The notes: generated by a model from the sequence alone, not told the origin. Counted from the first letter of the stretch, positions 35,715 through 45,403 are shown. The stretch: DNA of 64,000 nt from Comamonadaceae bacterium (GCA_004144865.1 SEAY01000001.1:60770-124769), one strand, 5' to 3'. Numbers and translations: made by a program.

Positions 35715-35810
35715 TGCCCGCACTACGCCGGGTGTTGTGGGCGCAATCGTACAGAGCCCGGGGCCGTCCCCTTCCAGACAGGGCGCCCCCAGGGGCACAC
35801 CCTGCCGGGC

Positions 35811-36029
35811 ATGGATCCCCGCTGGCAACCCAACCTCGGCCCGCTGCAGCCCGCAGCGGCCTCTCCCGAAGCGTGCGACCTGCACGCAGCCGGCTGGTGG
35901 GCCCAGCCGGAGGAATGCTGGGTCCGCACCGGCCACGGCGCCGCGATGCTGGTGTCGCTGGAGACCTGGCGCGCGCTGCGGGACCGGGCCGGGTTCGTGC
36001 GGCCGCGCCTGGCGATGCAGCGCTCCTAG
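35811..36029 (+). CDS. Small hypothetical protein
   Basis: 72-aa ORF, MDPRWQPNLGPLQPAAASPEACDLHAAGWWAQPEECWVRTGHGAAMLVSLETWRALRDRAG. Confidence 0.45.
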   Translation: MDPRWQPNLGPLQPAAASPEACDLHAAGWWAQPEECWVRTGHGAAMLVSLETWRALRDRAGFVRPRLAMQRS

Positions 36030-36097
36030 CGGCAATCCGCGTGGCGCCGCGCCCGCGGCTGTGTCAGCATACGGCTGTCGAGCACTACGGGATCGCG

Positions 36098-36370
36098 ATG
36101 TCCGGACCGAACCACAACCAGCGGGAAACCCCGGCGAACCAGGCCACGCCGGAACTGGACGCCCGCGGCCTCGGCTCGCCGCTGCCGGTGCTGCGGGCCC
36201 ACCGCGCAATGCGGGAGCTGCTGCCCGGCGAGCAACTGCGGGTGCTGACCTCGCATCCGCAGACCGTGACCGAATTCCAGCTGCTCGCCAAGCACGTGCC
36301 CGGCTGCGAACTGCTCTCGCAGGAAGAACGCGAGGGATCGTTCGTGCACCTGCTGTTGCGGCGGCGCTGA
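36098..36370 (+). CDS. TusA-like (sulfurtransferase-fold) protein lacking the CPxP cysteine
   Basis: ELDARGLGSPLPVLRAHRAMRELLPGEQLRVLTSHPQTVTEFQLLAKHVPGCELLSQEEREGSFVHLLLRR. Confidence 0.7.
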   Translation: MSGPNHNQRETPANQATPELDARGLGSPLPVLRAHRAMRELLPGEQLRVLTSHPQTVTEFQLLAKHVPGCELLSQEEREGSFVHLLLRRR

Positions 36371-36389
36371 GCCCCGCCGCGCTGCACGC

Positions 36390-36779
36390 TCAGCTGGCGG
36401 CGCCTCGCGCGATCAGCCGATCCAGCGTCTGCGCGAGTTCGCGCGTGTTCACCGGGGCCAGGAGATAGGCGTCCGCGCCCGCGCGCTCTGCCGCCGCCTG
36501 TGCATGGCCCGTGACGTACACGGCCGACACATGGACGATGGGCAGGCGCGCCGTGGCCGGGCGCTCGCGCAGCGTGCGGCAGACGTCCAGGCCCAGGATG
36601 TCCGGCAGGTGCACGTCCAGCACGATGGCCGCCACGTCCGCCGCGCGGTCCAGGGCCTCCCGGCCCGACGCCGCCTCGAGGGTGGGGAACCCTTCGGAGC
36701 GCAATCCGCGCGCCACCGCATAGCGCCCGGCTTCGGAATCGTCGACGACGAGGATGGTGGACTGGCTGCAATCGGGCAT
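36390..36779 (-). CDS. Single-domain response regulator receiver protein
   Basis: ILVVDDSEAGRYAVARGL; VLDVHLPDILGLDVCRTLRE; HVSAVYV; no output domain. Confidence 0.85.
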   Translation of the reverse strand: MPDCSQSTILVVDDSEAGRYAVARGLRSEGFPTLEAASGREALDRAADVAAIVLDVHLPDILGLDVCRTLRERPATARLPIVHVSAVYVTGHAQAAAERAGADAYLLAPVNTRELAQTLDRLIARGAAS

Positions 36780-36813
36780 CGGGGCGGGATGATAGCGGCC
36801 GGCCCAAGGAAAA

Positions 36814-36842
36814 GGGGCCCGCTGCACCTGGCAGCGGGCCCC
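36814..36842 (-). terminator. Intrinsic terminator downstream of tRNA-Lys
   Basis: GGGGCCCGCTGC-ACCTG-GCAGCGGGCCCC, 12-bp stem; T-run on the minus strand. Confidence 0.8.
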
Positions 36843-36851
36843 CTGAATGGG

Positions 36852-36927
36852 TGGTAGGACGTACAAGATTCGAACTTGTGACCAACGGATTAAAAGTCCG
36901 CTGCTCTACCAACTGAGCTAACGTCCC
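36852..36927 (-). tRNA. tRNA-Lys (anticodon TTT)
   Basis: GGGACGTTAGCTCAGTTGGTAGAGCAGCGGACTTTTAATCCGTTGGTCACAAGTTCGAATCTTGTACGTCCTACCA; 76 nt with encoded CCA. Confidence 0.96.
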
Positions 36928-36969
36928 AACCGGTTCCTGCCGCTACTTTCGAAGCAGCAAAGCCCGCGA

Positions 36970-37758
36970 TTATAGCGTGATCTTTGCGGGCTTCCGCGCG
37001 GCAATCCTGTCGAGAACCCAACCGGCCGCGCACTGCCCGAAAGTCGCGGTCACGCTCACCACCGACCCGTAGCCGTGGCAGTTGAGCGAGCCATCGCCCT
37101 CGATGGCACAGGACGGATCGGGCGGCGCCACCGCTTCGCGACTGAAGACGCAGGGCACGCCGATGCGCTTGCCCTCCCGGGGCGCGCCATGGAACTTGCG
37201 CAGGCGATAGCGCAGCTGTGCCAGCAGGGGGTCATGCGTGGTGTGCACGAGGTCGTCCACGTCCACCTTGTGCGCGAGCCGCTTGCCGCCAGCCGCCCCG
37301 CAGGCGATGAACAGCGTCTTGCTGGCGCGCGCCCAGGCAGCCATGGCGGCCTTGGCCTTCACGGCGTCGCACGCATCGATCACCGCGTCCACGCCCGGCG
37401 GCAGCAGCTGCGGCCAGTTCTCCGGCTCGACGAAATCCTCCACCGCGTGCACGGTGCAGCCGGGATGGATCTGCGCGATGCGGTCGCGCATGGCCAGCAC
37501 CTTGGCCTGGCCGACGGTGCAGTCCAGCGCGTGCACCTGGCGGTTGATGTTGGATTCGGCGACGTGGTCCAGGTCCACGAGGGTCAGCGTGCCGACGCCG
37601 CTGCGCGCCAGGGCCTCGGCCGCCCAGGAGCCGACGCCGCCTATCCCCACCACCGCGACGTGCGCGCGGCGGATCGCCGCGGCGCCGTCCATGCCGTAGA
37701 GGCGCTCCAGTCCGCCGAAGCGGCGCTGCAGGTCGGCCGCCTCGTCCAGGTGCGTCAT
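36970..37758 (-). CDS. tcdA: tRNA threonylcarbamoyladenosine dehydratase
   Basis: E1-like RFGGLERLYGMDGAAAIRRAHVAVVGIGGVGSWAAEALARSGVG. Confidence 0.92.
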   Translation of the reverse strand: MTHLDEAADLQRRFGGLERLYGMDGAAAIRRAHVAVVGIGGVGSWAAEALARSGVGTLTLVDLDHVAESNINRQVHALDCTVGQAKVLAMRDRIAQIHPGCTVHAVEDFVEPENWPQLLPPGVDAVIDACDAVKAKAAMAAWARASKTLFIACGAAGGKRLAHKVDVDDLVHTTHDPLLAQLRYRLRKFHGAPREGKRIGVPCVFSREAVAPPDPSCAIEGDGSLNCHGYGSVVSVTATFGQCAAGWVLDRIAARKPAKITL

Positions 37759-37774
37759 GCGCGCCCGGCCGGGA

Positions 37775-38545
37775 TCAACGCAGGCGGGCGAGGCGCTCGC
37801 GCGCGGCGCTGGCGGCTTCCGACTGCGGGTAGGCCTTCACCAGGTCGTCGAGCGTGCGGCGCGCGCTGGCGTTGTCCTTCAGCTCGATCTGGCAGTTGGC
37901 GATCGAGAGCACCGCTTCCGGCGCGCGCGGATGGTCCGGCGCCTGCTGCAGCAGCGCGCGGAAATTCGCGATGGCGCCGCGGTAGTCGCGATTGGCGTAC
38001 TGCGCGTTGCCGAGCCAGAAGAGCGCGGTCGGCCGGTAGCCGCTGGTCGGGTACTGGCGCACGAACGCGGCGAAGGCCGCCTGCGCCGCGACGAAGTCGC
38101 CCTTGCGGAACGCGGCCAGCGCGCCCTCGAAGGCGGCCTGCTCCGCCGGCTCGGCGGCGAACTCGCGGCCGTCCATGGTCACCGTCACGGGCTCGAACTT
38201 GCGCAGGCGCTCTTCGACCCCCGTGGCGATGTCACGCTGGCGCTGCTGCACTTCGCTCACGTCGCGGGCGAGCTGTTCGTCCGTTCCGCGCAGGCGCGCC
38301 ACTTCGGCACGCAGCGTCTCGATCTGTCCCTGCAGTTCCAGCAGGCTGCGGCGCAGGGTCGCGTTCTCCTCGTTGGCGCGCCGCAGGTCTTCGAGCATCA
38401 CGCGCTGCTGCTCGATGCGCTGGCGCAGCTCCAGGATGGCGCGGCGGGCCTCGTCGTCCTCGAACAGCGCCGCCTGCGCCGGGGCGGCGAAGAGCATCGC
38501 GGCGGCGAGCGCCGCGCCCAGCGCGGAACGTTGCATCGCTTTCAT
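37775..38545 (-). CDS. cpoB: Tol-Pal system protein CpoB/YbgF
   Basis: Signal peptide, coiled coil, C-terminal TPR repeats; directly after pal. Confidence 0.9.
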   Translation of the reverse strand: MKAMQRSALGAALAAAMLFAAPAQAALFEDDEARRAILELRQRIEQQRVMLEDLRRANEENATLRRSLLELQGQIETLRAEVARLRGTDEQLARDVSEVQQRQRDIATGVEERLRKFEPVTVTMDGREFAAEPAEQAAFEGALAAFRKGDFVAAQAAFAAFVRQYPTSGYRPTALFWLGNAQYANRDYRGAIANFRALLQQAPDHPRAPEAVLSIANCQIELKDNASARRTLDDLVKAYPQSEAASAARERLARLR

Positions 38546-39035
38546 CGGTAGGAAATCTCGGCGCGGCGGTTCTGGGCCCACGCGTTTTCGTCGGGGCCCT
38601 GCGTCGCGGGCTTCTCCTCGCCGAAGCTCACCGCCTCGATGCGGGCATCGGGCACGCCCAGCAGGCCCAGCGCGCGGCGCACGGCCTCGGAGCGGCGCTG
38701 GCCCAGCGCCAGGTTGTACTCGCGGCCGCCGCGCTCGTCGGTGTGCGTGCATGGGCGTCGATCACCGACTGGAACTCCGGCTTCACGACGTAGCTGTCGT
38801 AGTCGAAGTACACGATGCGCGACACGTTGGCGGGGCCGGGGCCGGTGCTGGCCGAGGGGTCGGCCTGCACGGGCTGCACGCCGCGGCTGGTGGCGGCGCC
38901 GGCGCCGGGGCCGGTGCCGGGGGTCACGCCGGCGCCGGTGCGGTCAGTGACCGGGACGTCGTCGAGCTTCACCCCGCTGGCGCAGCCCGCCAGGACGGCG
39001 GCCGCAGCCAGGGCCAGGATCACACGCTTCTTCAT
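38542..39035 (-). pseudogene. pal: Peptidoglycan-associated lipoprotein Pal with an internal frameshifting deletion
   Basis: MKKRVILALAAAAVLAGCASG...[24 protein letters not shown] in one frame; [67 protein letters not shown] in another. Confidence 0.85.
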
Positions 39036-39076
39036 TCCAAAAACCTCCTGAAGATGGGTTCGGTGGGTAGTGCGGG

Positions 39077-40363
39077 TCAGCGCTGGAACGGGCCCCAGTC
39101 GGGCTCGCGGATGTCGCCGCCCCTGCCGGGCAGGCGCGCCTTGATCTTTCCGTCCAGCGTGGTCGTCATCAGAGCTTCGCCGCCGCCTTGTCGCGTGGCG
39201 TAGATGATCAGCCGGCCATTCGGTGCAAAGCTCGGGCTCTCGTCGGCCGTCGTGTCCGTGGGGGACGTGACGTTGCCGCTGGCGAGTTCCATCACCTGGA
39301 GCTTGAAGGCACCGCTGATGCGCGAAATGTAGGCCAGCCACCGTCCGTCAGGACTGAGGGCCGGCGAAATGTTGTAAGTCCCTGTAAAGGTGACGCGCTG
39401 CGCATCGCCGCCGCCTGCGGGCATGCGGTAGATCTGCGGCGCGCCGCCACGATCGCTCACGAAATAGATGCTGCGGCCGTCCGCCGAATACAGCGGCTCG
39501 GTGTCGATGCCGGCGGATTGCGTGAGCCGGCGCGCCTCGCCGCCGGTGGCCGCGATCGTGTAAAGCTGCGAGCCGCCGTCCCGCGTGAGCGTCACGGCCA
39601 GCGTGCGGCCGTCGGGCGACCACGCGGGCGCGCTGTTCGATCCGCGGAAGTTGGCGATCAGGCGGCGGGTGCCGCTGGCGATCTCGTGCACGTACACCAC
39701 CGGCTTGCGCGACTCGAAGGACACGTAAGCGAGCTGGCGCCCGTTGGCCGACCAGGCCGGCGAGATGATCGGCTCGTTGCTCGCGAGCGCGGATTGCGCG
39801 TTCTCGCCGTCGGCATCGGCCACCCAGAGGTTGTAGCGCGGGCCGCTCTTGGTGACGTAGGCGATGCGCGTCGAGAACACGCCTTTCTCGCCCGTCAACT
39901 TCTCGTAGATCATGTCCGCGATGCGGTGTGCGGCCAGGCGCAGGTCACCCGGCGCCGTCACGAAGCCGTCGGCCGCGAGGCTCTGGCCGCGAACCACGTC
40001 CCAGAGGCGGAAGCGAACGTCGAAACGGCCATCGGCCAGGCGCGAGACGCTGCCCACGGCGAGCGAATCGGCCGTCTTCTGCCGCCAGGGCGCGAGGTCG
40101 GGGCGGCTGGTCTCGTCCAGGCCGGCGCCCGCGCTGCCGTCGACGGCGCGGAACATGCCGCTGCGCTCCAGGTCGGCCTGGATGATGGATGCCATCTTCT
40201 GCGGGACTTCGGCCTCGCCGCGGAACGGCGCGATGGCGATGGGCAGCTGCGTGAGGCCGACGCCCGTGACTTCCACGCGGAACTGCGCGAAGGCGGGGCC
40301 GATGGCTGCGGCGCCGAGGAAAGCCGCCAGCTCGCGCCGGCGCCAGAGTACACGTTCAGACAT
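39077..40363 (-). CDS. tolB: Tol-Pal system beta-propeller protein TolB
   Basis: FRVEVTGVGLTQLPIAIAPFRGE; repeated SPDGRxLA propeller motifs; upstream of pal. Confidence 0.95.
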   Translation of the reverse strand: MSERVLWRRRELAAFLGAAAIGPAFAQFRVEVTGVGLTQLPIAIAPFRGEAEVPQKMASIIQADLERSGMFRAVDGSAGAGLDETSRPDLAPWRQKTADSLAVGSVSRLADGRFDVRFRLWDVVRGQSLAADGFVTAPGDLRLAAHRIADMIYEKLTGEKGVFSTRIAYVTKSGPRYNLWVADADGENAQSALASNEPIISPAWSANGRQLAYVSFESRKPVVYVHEIASGTRRLIANFRGSNSAPAWSPDGRTLAVTLTRDGGSQLYTIAATGGEARRLTQSAGIDTEPLYSADGRSIYFVSDRGGAPQIYRMPAGGGDAQRVTFTGTYNISPALSPDGRWLAYISRISGAFKLQVMELASGNVTSPTDTTADESPSFAPNGRLIIYATRQGGGEALMTTTLDGKIKARLPGRGGDIREPDWGPFQR

Positions 40364-40407
40364 GCTGCGGGGTCTCTCCTGTTGTTCGTATTGGCCGAGG
40401 GGGGATG

Positions 40408-41220
40408 TTAAAGCCCCTGCTTCCTCGGAGCTCGGCTCAGCAGCCATAGTTTCAGGTACTTGTAATAAGTTCCTTCGGCGATGGAGACGGCCAGCACCAG
40501 CCCCATGCGCCCATCGCGCCAGCCGCTGCGCAGTACATAGGTACGGAAAAAGGCCCACCATCCGCGCAGCAGCGCCCCGCCCAGCGAGCTGCGCTGGCCC
40601 TGGCGGAACATGGATTCGGCGGAGGCGCTGGAATAGCGATTGAGCTTCTCCAGCATGCTCTCCAGGTCCGGGTAGGTGGCATGCAGCAGGTCGCCGCGCA
40701 GCTGCCCGGGGCTGCCCTGGGTGACCAGGCGCTCGTGCACCAGGTCGTCGGAGAAGCGGGCGGTGCCGCGGCGAAACAGCCGCACCACGCGGTCGGGGTA
40801 CCAGCCGGAATGCGCCATGTACTGGCCGCAGAAACTCGAGCGGCGCGGCACCGAGAACGCGTCGTGCGCCGCGGCGCCGCCGCGCACCAGCGCGAGGATC
40901 TCCTCGCGCAGCTGCGGCGTCACGCGTTCGTCGGCATCGAGGGACAACACCCAGGGCTGCGTGGCCAGGTCCAGCGCGCGGTTCTTCTGCGCTCCGAAGC
41001 CGGGCCAGTCGGGGGTGACGAGCACGCGCGCCCCGGCCGCGCGGGCCAGGGTGACGGTGGCGTCGGTGCTGCCGCAGTCCACCACGACGAGTTCGCTGGC
41101 GAAATCCACGGAGGCCAGCCACTCGCGGATGTTCGCTTCCTCGTTGCGGGTGATGAGGATGACGCTCAGCGGCGCCAGGGTCGGCGGGGCCCCCGCGGAA
41201 TCGCTGGATAATCCACGCAT
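40408..41220 (-). CDS. Glycosyltransferase family 2 (LPS core type)
   Basis: LSVILITRNEEANIREWLASVDFASELVVVDCGSTDAT; LSLDADERVTP. Confidence 0.9.
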   Translation of the reverse strand: MRGLSSDSAGAPPTLAPLSVILITRNEEANIREWLASVDFASELVVVDCGSTDATVTLARAAGARVLVTPDWPGFGAQKNRALDLATQPWVLSLDADERVTPQLREEILALVRGGAAAHDAFSVPRRSSFCGQYMAHSGWYPDRVVRLFRRGTARFSDDLVHERLVTQGSPGQLRGDLLHATYPDLESMLEKLNRYSSASAESMFRQGQRSSLGGALLRGWWAFFRTYVLRSGWRDGRMGLVLAVSIAEGTYYKYLKLWLLSRAPRKQGL

Positions 41221-41231
41221 GAACTCGGATT

Positions 41232-43034
41232 ATGCCCGCGGCCCCTCCCGTGACTGACACCACCTCCGGCGCGACGGCCGCCCCCGCGGCGGCCGCGCCG
41301 GCCGCCCCCGCCGGCAACATCGTCGACCGCATCAAGCGGATCCTCCCCTACATCCAGCACGTGCGCAGGCTCTGGCTGGTGGTGCTAGCCGCCACCATCG
41401 TCGGCGCCGCCACCGAGCCGGCCATTCCCGCGCTGATGAAGCCGCTGCTCGATCGCGGCTTCGAGAAGGGCGGGATCGACCCGTGGATGGTGCCGGTCGC
41501 GCTGCTGCTGCTGTTCGGCATCCGCGGGGCGGCAGGCTTCATCGCCGACGTGGCGCTCGCCAAGATCGCCAACGAAGGCATGTTCTCGCTGCGGCAGGCG
41601 CTGTTCGGCCGCCTGCTCGATGCGCGCATGGACCTGTTCACGCGCGAGTCGGCCAGTTCGCTGTCCAACAGCATCGTCCACGAGGTGCAGAACGGCTTCA
41701 ACATGCTGGTCAACGCGCTGACCGGCCTCGTCAAGGACAGCCTGGCGGTCGTCGCCCTGCTCTGCTACCTGCTGTGGATCAACTGGCAGCTCACGCTGAT
41801 CGTGCTGGTGATGGCGCCCGCCGTGGCCTGGTTGATGCGCACGGCCTCGCGGCGCCTGTACCGCCTGGCGCGCAGCAGCCAGGAAGCCACCATCGAGCTG
41901 GCCTATGCCGTCGAGGAAAACGTGCTCGCCAACCGCATCGTGCGCCTGCACGCGGCGCAGCCCGAGCAGGCCGGACGCTTCCGCCAGCTGAGCCTGTCGC
42001 TGCGGCGGCTGGCGATGAAGTCCGCCATCGCGTCCGCCCTCCTCACCCCGACGACCCACATGATGGCCGCCGCGGCGCTGTCGGTGGTGATCAGCATCGC
42101 GCTCTGGCAAAGCGGCGGCGACATGACGGTGGGCTCCTTCGCCGCGTTCGTCGCGGCCATGCTGATGCTGATCGCGCCCGTGAAGCGGCTGTCCGAACTC
42201 GCCAACCCCATCGCGCGGGCGCTGGCCTCGCTGGAGCGTTCCTACGACCTCGTCGAAAAGACGCAGCCCGAGACCGGCGGCAGCCACGCGCCGGAGCGCG
42301 CCGAGGGCCGCATCGAGCTGCGCAACGTGGCCGTGACGTACCCGGGCGCGAGCCGCCCGGCGCTGCACGACTTCTCGCTGGACGTGGCGCCCGGTGAAGT
42401 GATCGCGCTGGTCGGGCCGTCCGGATCGGGCAAGACCACCCTGGCCAACCTGCTGCCCCGCTTCGTGGACTCCTCCGGCGGCCAGGTGCTGCTGGACGGC
42501 CATCCGCTCGCCGAGTGGGACCTGCAGGCGCTGCGCCGCCAGTTCGCGATGGTGAGCCAGGACGTGGTGATGTTCAACGACACGCTGGCCGCCAACGTGG
42601 CGCTGGGGCACGAGATGGACCGCGACCGCGTCGCGCGCGCCCTCGAAGCCGCCTACCTGGCGCCGCTGGTGGAGCAGCTTCCGCAGGGCCTGGACACGAT
42701 GATCGGCCACAACGCCGCCAAGCTGTCCGGGGGCCAGCGCCAGCGCCTGGCGATCGCGCGGGCCCTCTACAAGGACGCGCCCATCCTGATCCTGGACGAG
42801 GCAACCTCGGCGCTGGACACCGAGTCGGAGCGCTTGGTGCAGGAGGCGCTGAACACGCTGATGGCGGGGCGCACCACGCTGATCATCGCGCACCGCCTGT
42901 CGACCATCGAACACGCCGACCGCGTGGCGGTCCTGGACCAGGGGCGCCTGGTCGAAAGTGGCACGCATGCGGAGCTGCTCGAACGCGGCGGCATCTACAC
43001 GCGGCTGCACGCCCTGCAATTCGGCTCCGCATGA
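41232..43034 (+). CDS. msbA: Lipid A export ATP-binding/permease protein MsbA
   Basis: ABC exporter; GPSGSGKTTLANLLPRFVD; LSGGQRQRLAIARALYKDAPILILDEATSALD. Confidence 0.92.
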   Translation: MPAAPPVTDTTSGATAAPAAAAPAAPAGNIVDRIKRILPYIQHVRRLWLVVLAATIVGAATEPAIPALMKPLLDRGFEKGGIDPWMVPVALLLLFGIRGAAGFIADVALAKIANEGMFSLRQALFGRLLDARMDLFTRESASSLSNSIVHEVQNGFNMLVNALTGLVKDSLAVVALLCYLLWINWQLTLIVLVMAPAVAWLMRTASRRLYRLARSSQEATIELAYAVEENVLANRIVRLHAAQPEQAGRFRQLSLSLRRLAMKSAIASALLTPTTHMMAAAALSVVISIALWQSGGDMTVGSFAAFVAAMLMLIAPVKRLSELANPIARALASLERSYDLVEKTQPETGGSHAPERAEGRIELRNVAVTYPGASRPALHDFSLDVAPGEVIALVGPSGSGKTTLANLLPRFVDSSGGQVLLDGHPLAEWDLQALRRQFAMVSQDVVMFNDTLAANVALGHEMDRDRVARALEAAYLAPLVEQLPQGLDTMIGHNAAKLSGGQRQRLAIARALYKDAPILILDEATSALDTESERLVQEALNTLMAGRTTLIIAHRLSTIEHADRVAVLDQGRLVESGTHAELLERGGIYTRLHALQFGSA

Positions 43035-45403
43035 ACCCTGGCTTCGTGATGCAGGATGGCGGCGCGCAGCCGCGCTGGTGGCGGCTGGCGCTCACCGGCG
43101 CGCTGGCCGGCTACGCCTTCTTCGCCGCTTTCTCCACCGCGGGTACGGCGATCTCGCTGTTCGTGCTGTTCGTGCTGGCGCTGCTGCAGCCCAAGGTGTT
43201 CCTCGATGCGCGGCCCTGGCGCGAGCCGGTGCTGCTGATCGGGTGGGCGCTGTTTGCCTGGATCGTGGCGCACACGCTGCTCACGACCGGCCTCGACCGG
43301 CAGGCCGGCGGCACCATCAACCGCTACCACGAGCTGCTGTTCGCGCCCATGGCGATGGTGCTGCTGCGCGATCCGGCGCAGCGCCGCCTCTTCCTGCGCT
43401 GGCTGTGCGCGGGTGCGGTGCTGGTGGCCCTGGCGTACTGGGCCGCGCGCCTGCCGGTCCTGCAAGGCGACCTGCGCCTGCAGGGCGAGTTCAACCAGCG
43501 CCGCATCTCCGCGGGCTTCGCGCTGTGCGTTACCGCCTTCCTGGCGCTGATGCATGCGCGCCGGGCCCCGCAGCCCTGGGCGTGGCGGGCGCTGGCGGGC
43601 TTCCTTGCGCTGACCGTGCTGTTCGCCATGGAAGGCCGGACGGGACACCTGATCGTGCTCGGGCTGGCCATGTATGCCGGCTGGGTGCACACCTCGGGGG
43701 CCTGGCGCTGGATCGCCCTGCTGGCGGTCGCGGGGATGTTGGTCGCGGCGGGCCTCAGTTCCGAGCGCGTGCAGAACCGGGTGGCCGAGACGTTCATGCC
43801 CGCGCGCATCATGGCGCCCGGCGAGCCGCCCCAGTCGACGCTGATCCGGCGCGAACTGATGGCCCTGTCACTCGACGTGGCGCGCCGGCACGGACTGGCC
43901 GGCGCAGGTTACGCCAACTACGCGAACGTGCAGGAAGAAGCGGCGCGGCAGCGCTATGGCAAGGACCCGCAGCGCAGCCACTACCTGGCGTTCCCGTGGG
44001 TGCGCTCTCCGAACCCGCACAACGAATACGCCATGCAGCTCGCCGGCGGCGGCATCGTCGCGCTCGGGCTGTTCGTCGCCTGGCTGGTCGCGGCCCTGCG
44101 CAGCGGGTTCCGGTCGCCCTCGCCCGCCGGACCGATGCTCGTCGGCATCACGGCGGCTTTCGCCGTCGGCTGCCTCTTCAACTCCATGCTGATGGACTTC
44201 GTGGAAGGCCACTTCTTCCTGGGCGTGCTCGCGTTCGCGCTGGCGGAGCGTCGCTGGCCCGCCGCGCCGCCTACGGACGCCCCGGTGGGGCGGGTGCTGG
44301 TCGTGACCACGCGGCAGATCGGCGACGTGCTGCTCACCACGCCGCTGCTGCGCGCAGCGCGCCAACGCTGGCCGCAGGCACGCATCGAAGTGCTGGGCCT
44401 GCAGGGCAGCCTTGGCATGCTGAAGGGCAATCCCGACGCCAACGCGCTGGTCGAGATCCCCGCGCGCCTGCGCGCCGGCGAAGCGCTCGCGCTCGCACGG
44501 CGGCTCTGGCGCCGCTACGACATCGCCCTCATCACCGACGCGGGCGACCGCGCGCACGTGCTGGGCTGGATCGCCGGCCGCGCCCGCAGCGGCATCGTTC
44601 CGGAGGACGGCGGAAGCAACTGGTGGAAGCGCCGGTTGCTGCAGCACGTGGTGGTCGCCGCCGGCGACCGCGGCAGCGTGCATTCGGTGGTGGAGAAGCA
44701 CGCGCTGCTCGCACCCTGGCTGCATGGCGACGCGCCTGGCGTGCCGCCGGTGGCGCTGCCGCCGGCCGCGCCGCTGCCCGCCGCCATCGCCCAGGCGCTG
44801 CGCCCCGGATACGTCGTGGTGCACGTGCCGTCGATGTGGGAGTACAAGCAATGGCCCGTGGCGCACTATGAAGCCGTGGTGTGCTCGCTGCTCGCGCAGG
44901 GCCGCCAGGTGGTGCTCACCGGCAGCGCCAACGCGCGCGACCAGCAATGCATTGCGCCCCTGCGCCGGCTCGGCGCCGAGCCGCAGCTGATGGACGTCTC
45001 CGGCCGGCTCGACTTCAACCAGCTCGCCACCCTGCTCGAGGACGCGGCGCTCTACATCGGCCCGGACACCTCCGTGTCGCACCTGGCCGCCGCGGCCGGC
45101 GCGCCGGTGATCGCCGTCTTCGGGCCCACCAATCCCCTGCGCTGGGCGCCGTGGCCGGGACGGGCCGAACAGCCGGTGCACTTCGTGCGGCGCGCACGGG
45201 TGCAGCAGGCGGGCAACGTCACCCTCCTGCAGGGCCCCCAGGACTGCGTGCCCTGCGGCCGCGCCGGGTGCGAGGACCATCGAGGCAGCCGCAGCGATTG
45301 CCTGGCGTCGATCACGCCGCAGCAAGTGCTGGCCGAGGCGGCGCGGCTGCTGGGCGCCGGAGCGGTGCCAGTGCGAGAGGATGCGGAGATGCGGAATGCG
45401 TGA
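43031..45403 (+). CDS. Fusion protein: O-antigen ligase-family polytopic domain plus family-9 glycosyltransferase (heptosyltransferase-like)
   Basis: N-terminal ~400 aa polytopic, ...VRSPNPHNEYAMQLAGGGIVALGLF; C-terminal VLVVTTRQIGDVLLTTPLLRAARQRWPQARIEVLG...YIGPDTSVSHLAAAAGAPVIAVFGPTNPLRWAPWP. Confidence 0.88.
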   Translation: MNPGFVMQDGGAQPRWWRLALTGALAGYAFFAAFSTAGTAISLFVLFVLALLQPKVFLDARPWREPVLLIGWALFAWIVAHTLLTTGLDRQAGGTINRYHELLFAPMAMVLLRDPAQRRLFLRWLCAGAVLVALAYWAARLPVLQGDLRLQGEFNQRRISAGFALCVTAFLALMHARRAPQPWAWRALAGFLALTVLFAMEGRTGHLIVLGLAMYAGWVHTSGAWRWIALLAVAGMLVAAGLSSERVQNRVAETFMPARIMAPGEPPQSTLIRRELMALSLDVARRHGLAGAGYANYANVQEEAARQRYGKDPQRSHYLAFPWVRSPNPHNEYAMQLAGGGIVALGLFVAWLVAALRSGFRSPSPAGPMLVGITAAFAVGCLFNSMLMDFVEGHFFLGVLAFALAERRWPAAPPTDAPVGRVLVVTTRQIGDVLLTTPLLRAARQRWPQARIEVLGLQGSLGMLKGNPDANALVEIPARLRAGEALALARRLWRRYDIALITDAGDRAHVLGWIAGRARSGIVPEDGGSNWWKRRLLQHVVVAAGDRGSVHSVVEKHALLAPWLHGDAPGVPPVALPPAAPLPAAIAQALRPGYVVVHVPSMWEYKQWPVAHYEAVVCSLLAQGRQVVLTGSANARDQQCIAPLRRLGAEPQLMDVSGRLDFNQLATLLEDAALYIGPDTSVSHLAAAAGAPVIAVFGPTNPLRWAPWPGRAEQPVHFVRRARVQQAGNVTLLQGPQDCVPCGRAGCEDHRGSRSDCLASITPQQVLAEAARLLGAGAVPVREDAEMRNA

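Noticed and set aside
36085-36912. ORF beginning MVEQRTFNPLVTSSNLVRPT
   Set aside because: This N-terminus is a common artefact of translating across a tRNA gene; here it overlaps tRNA-Lys and the response regulator.
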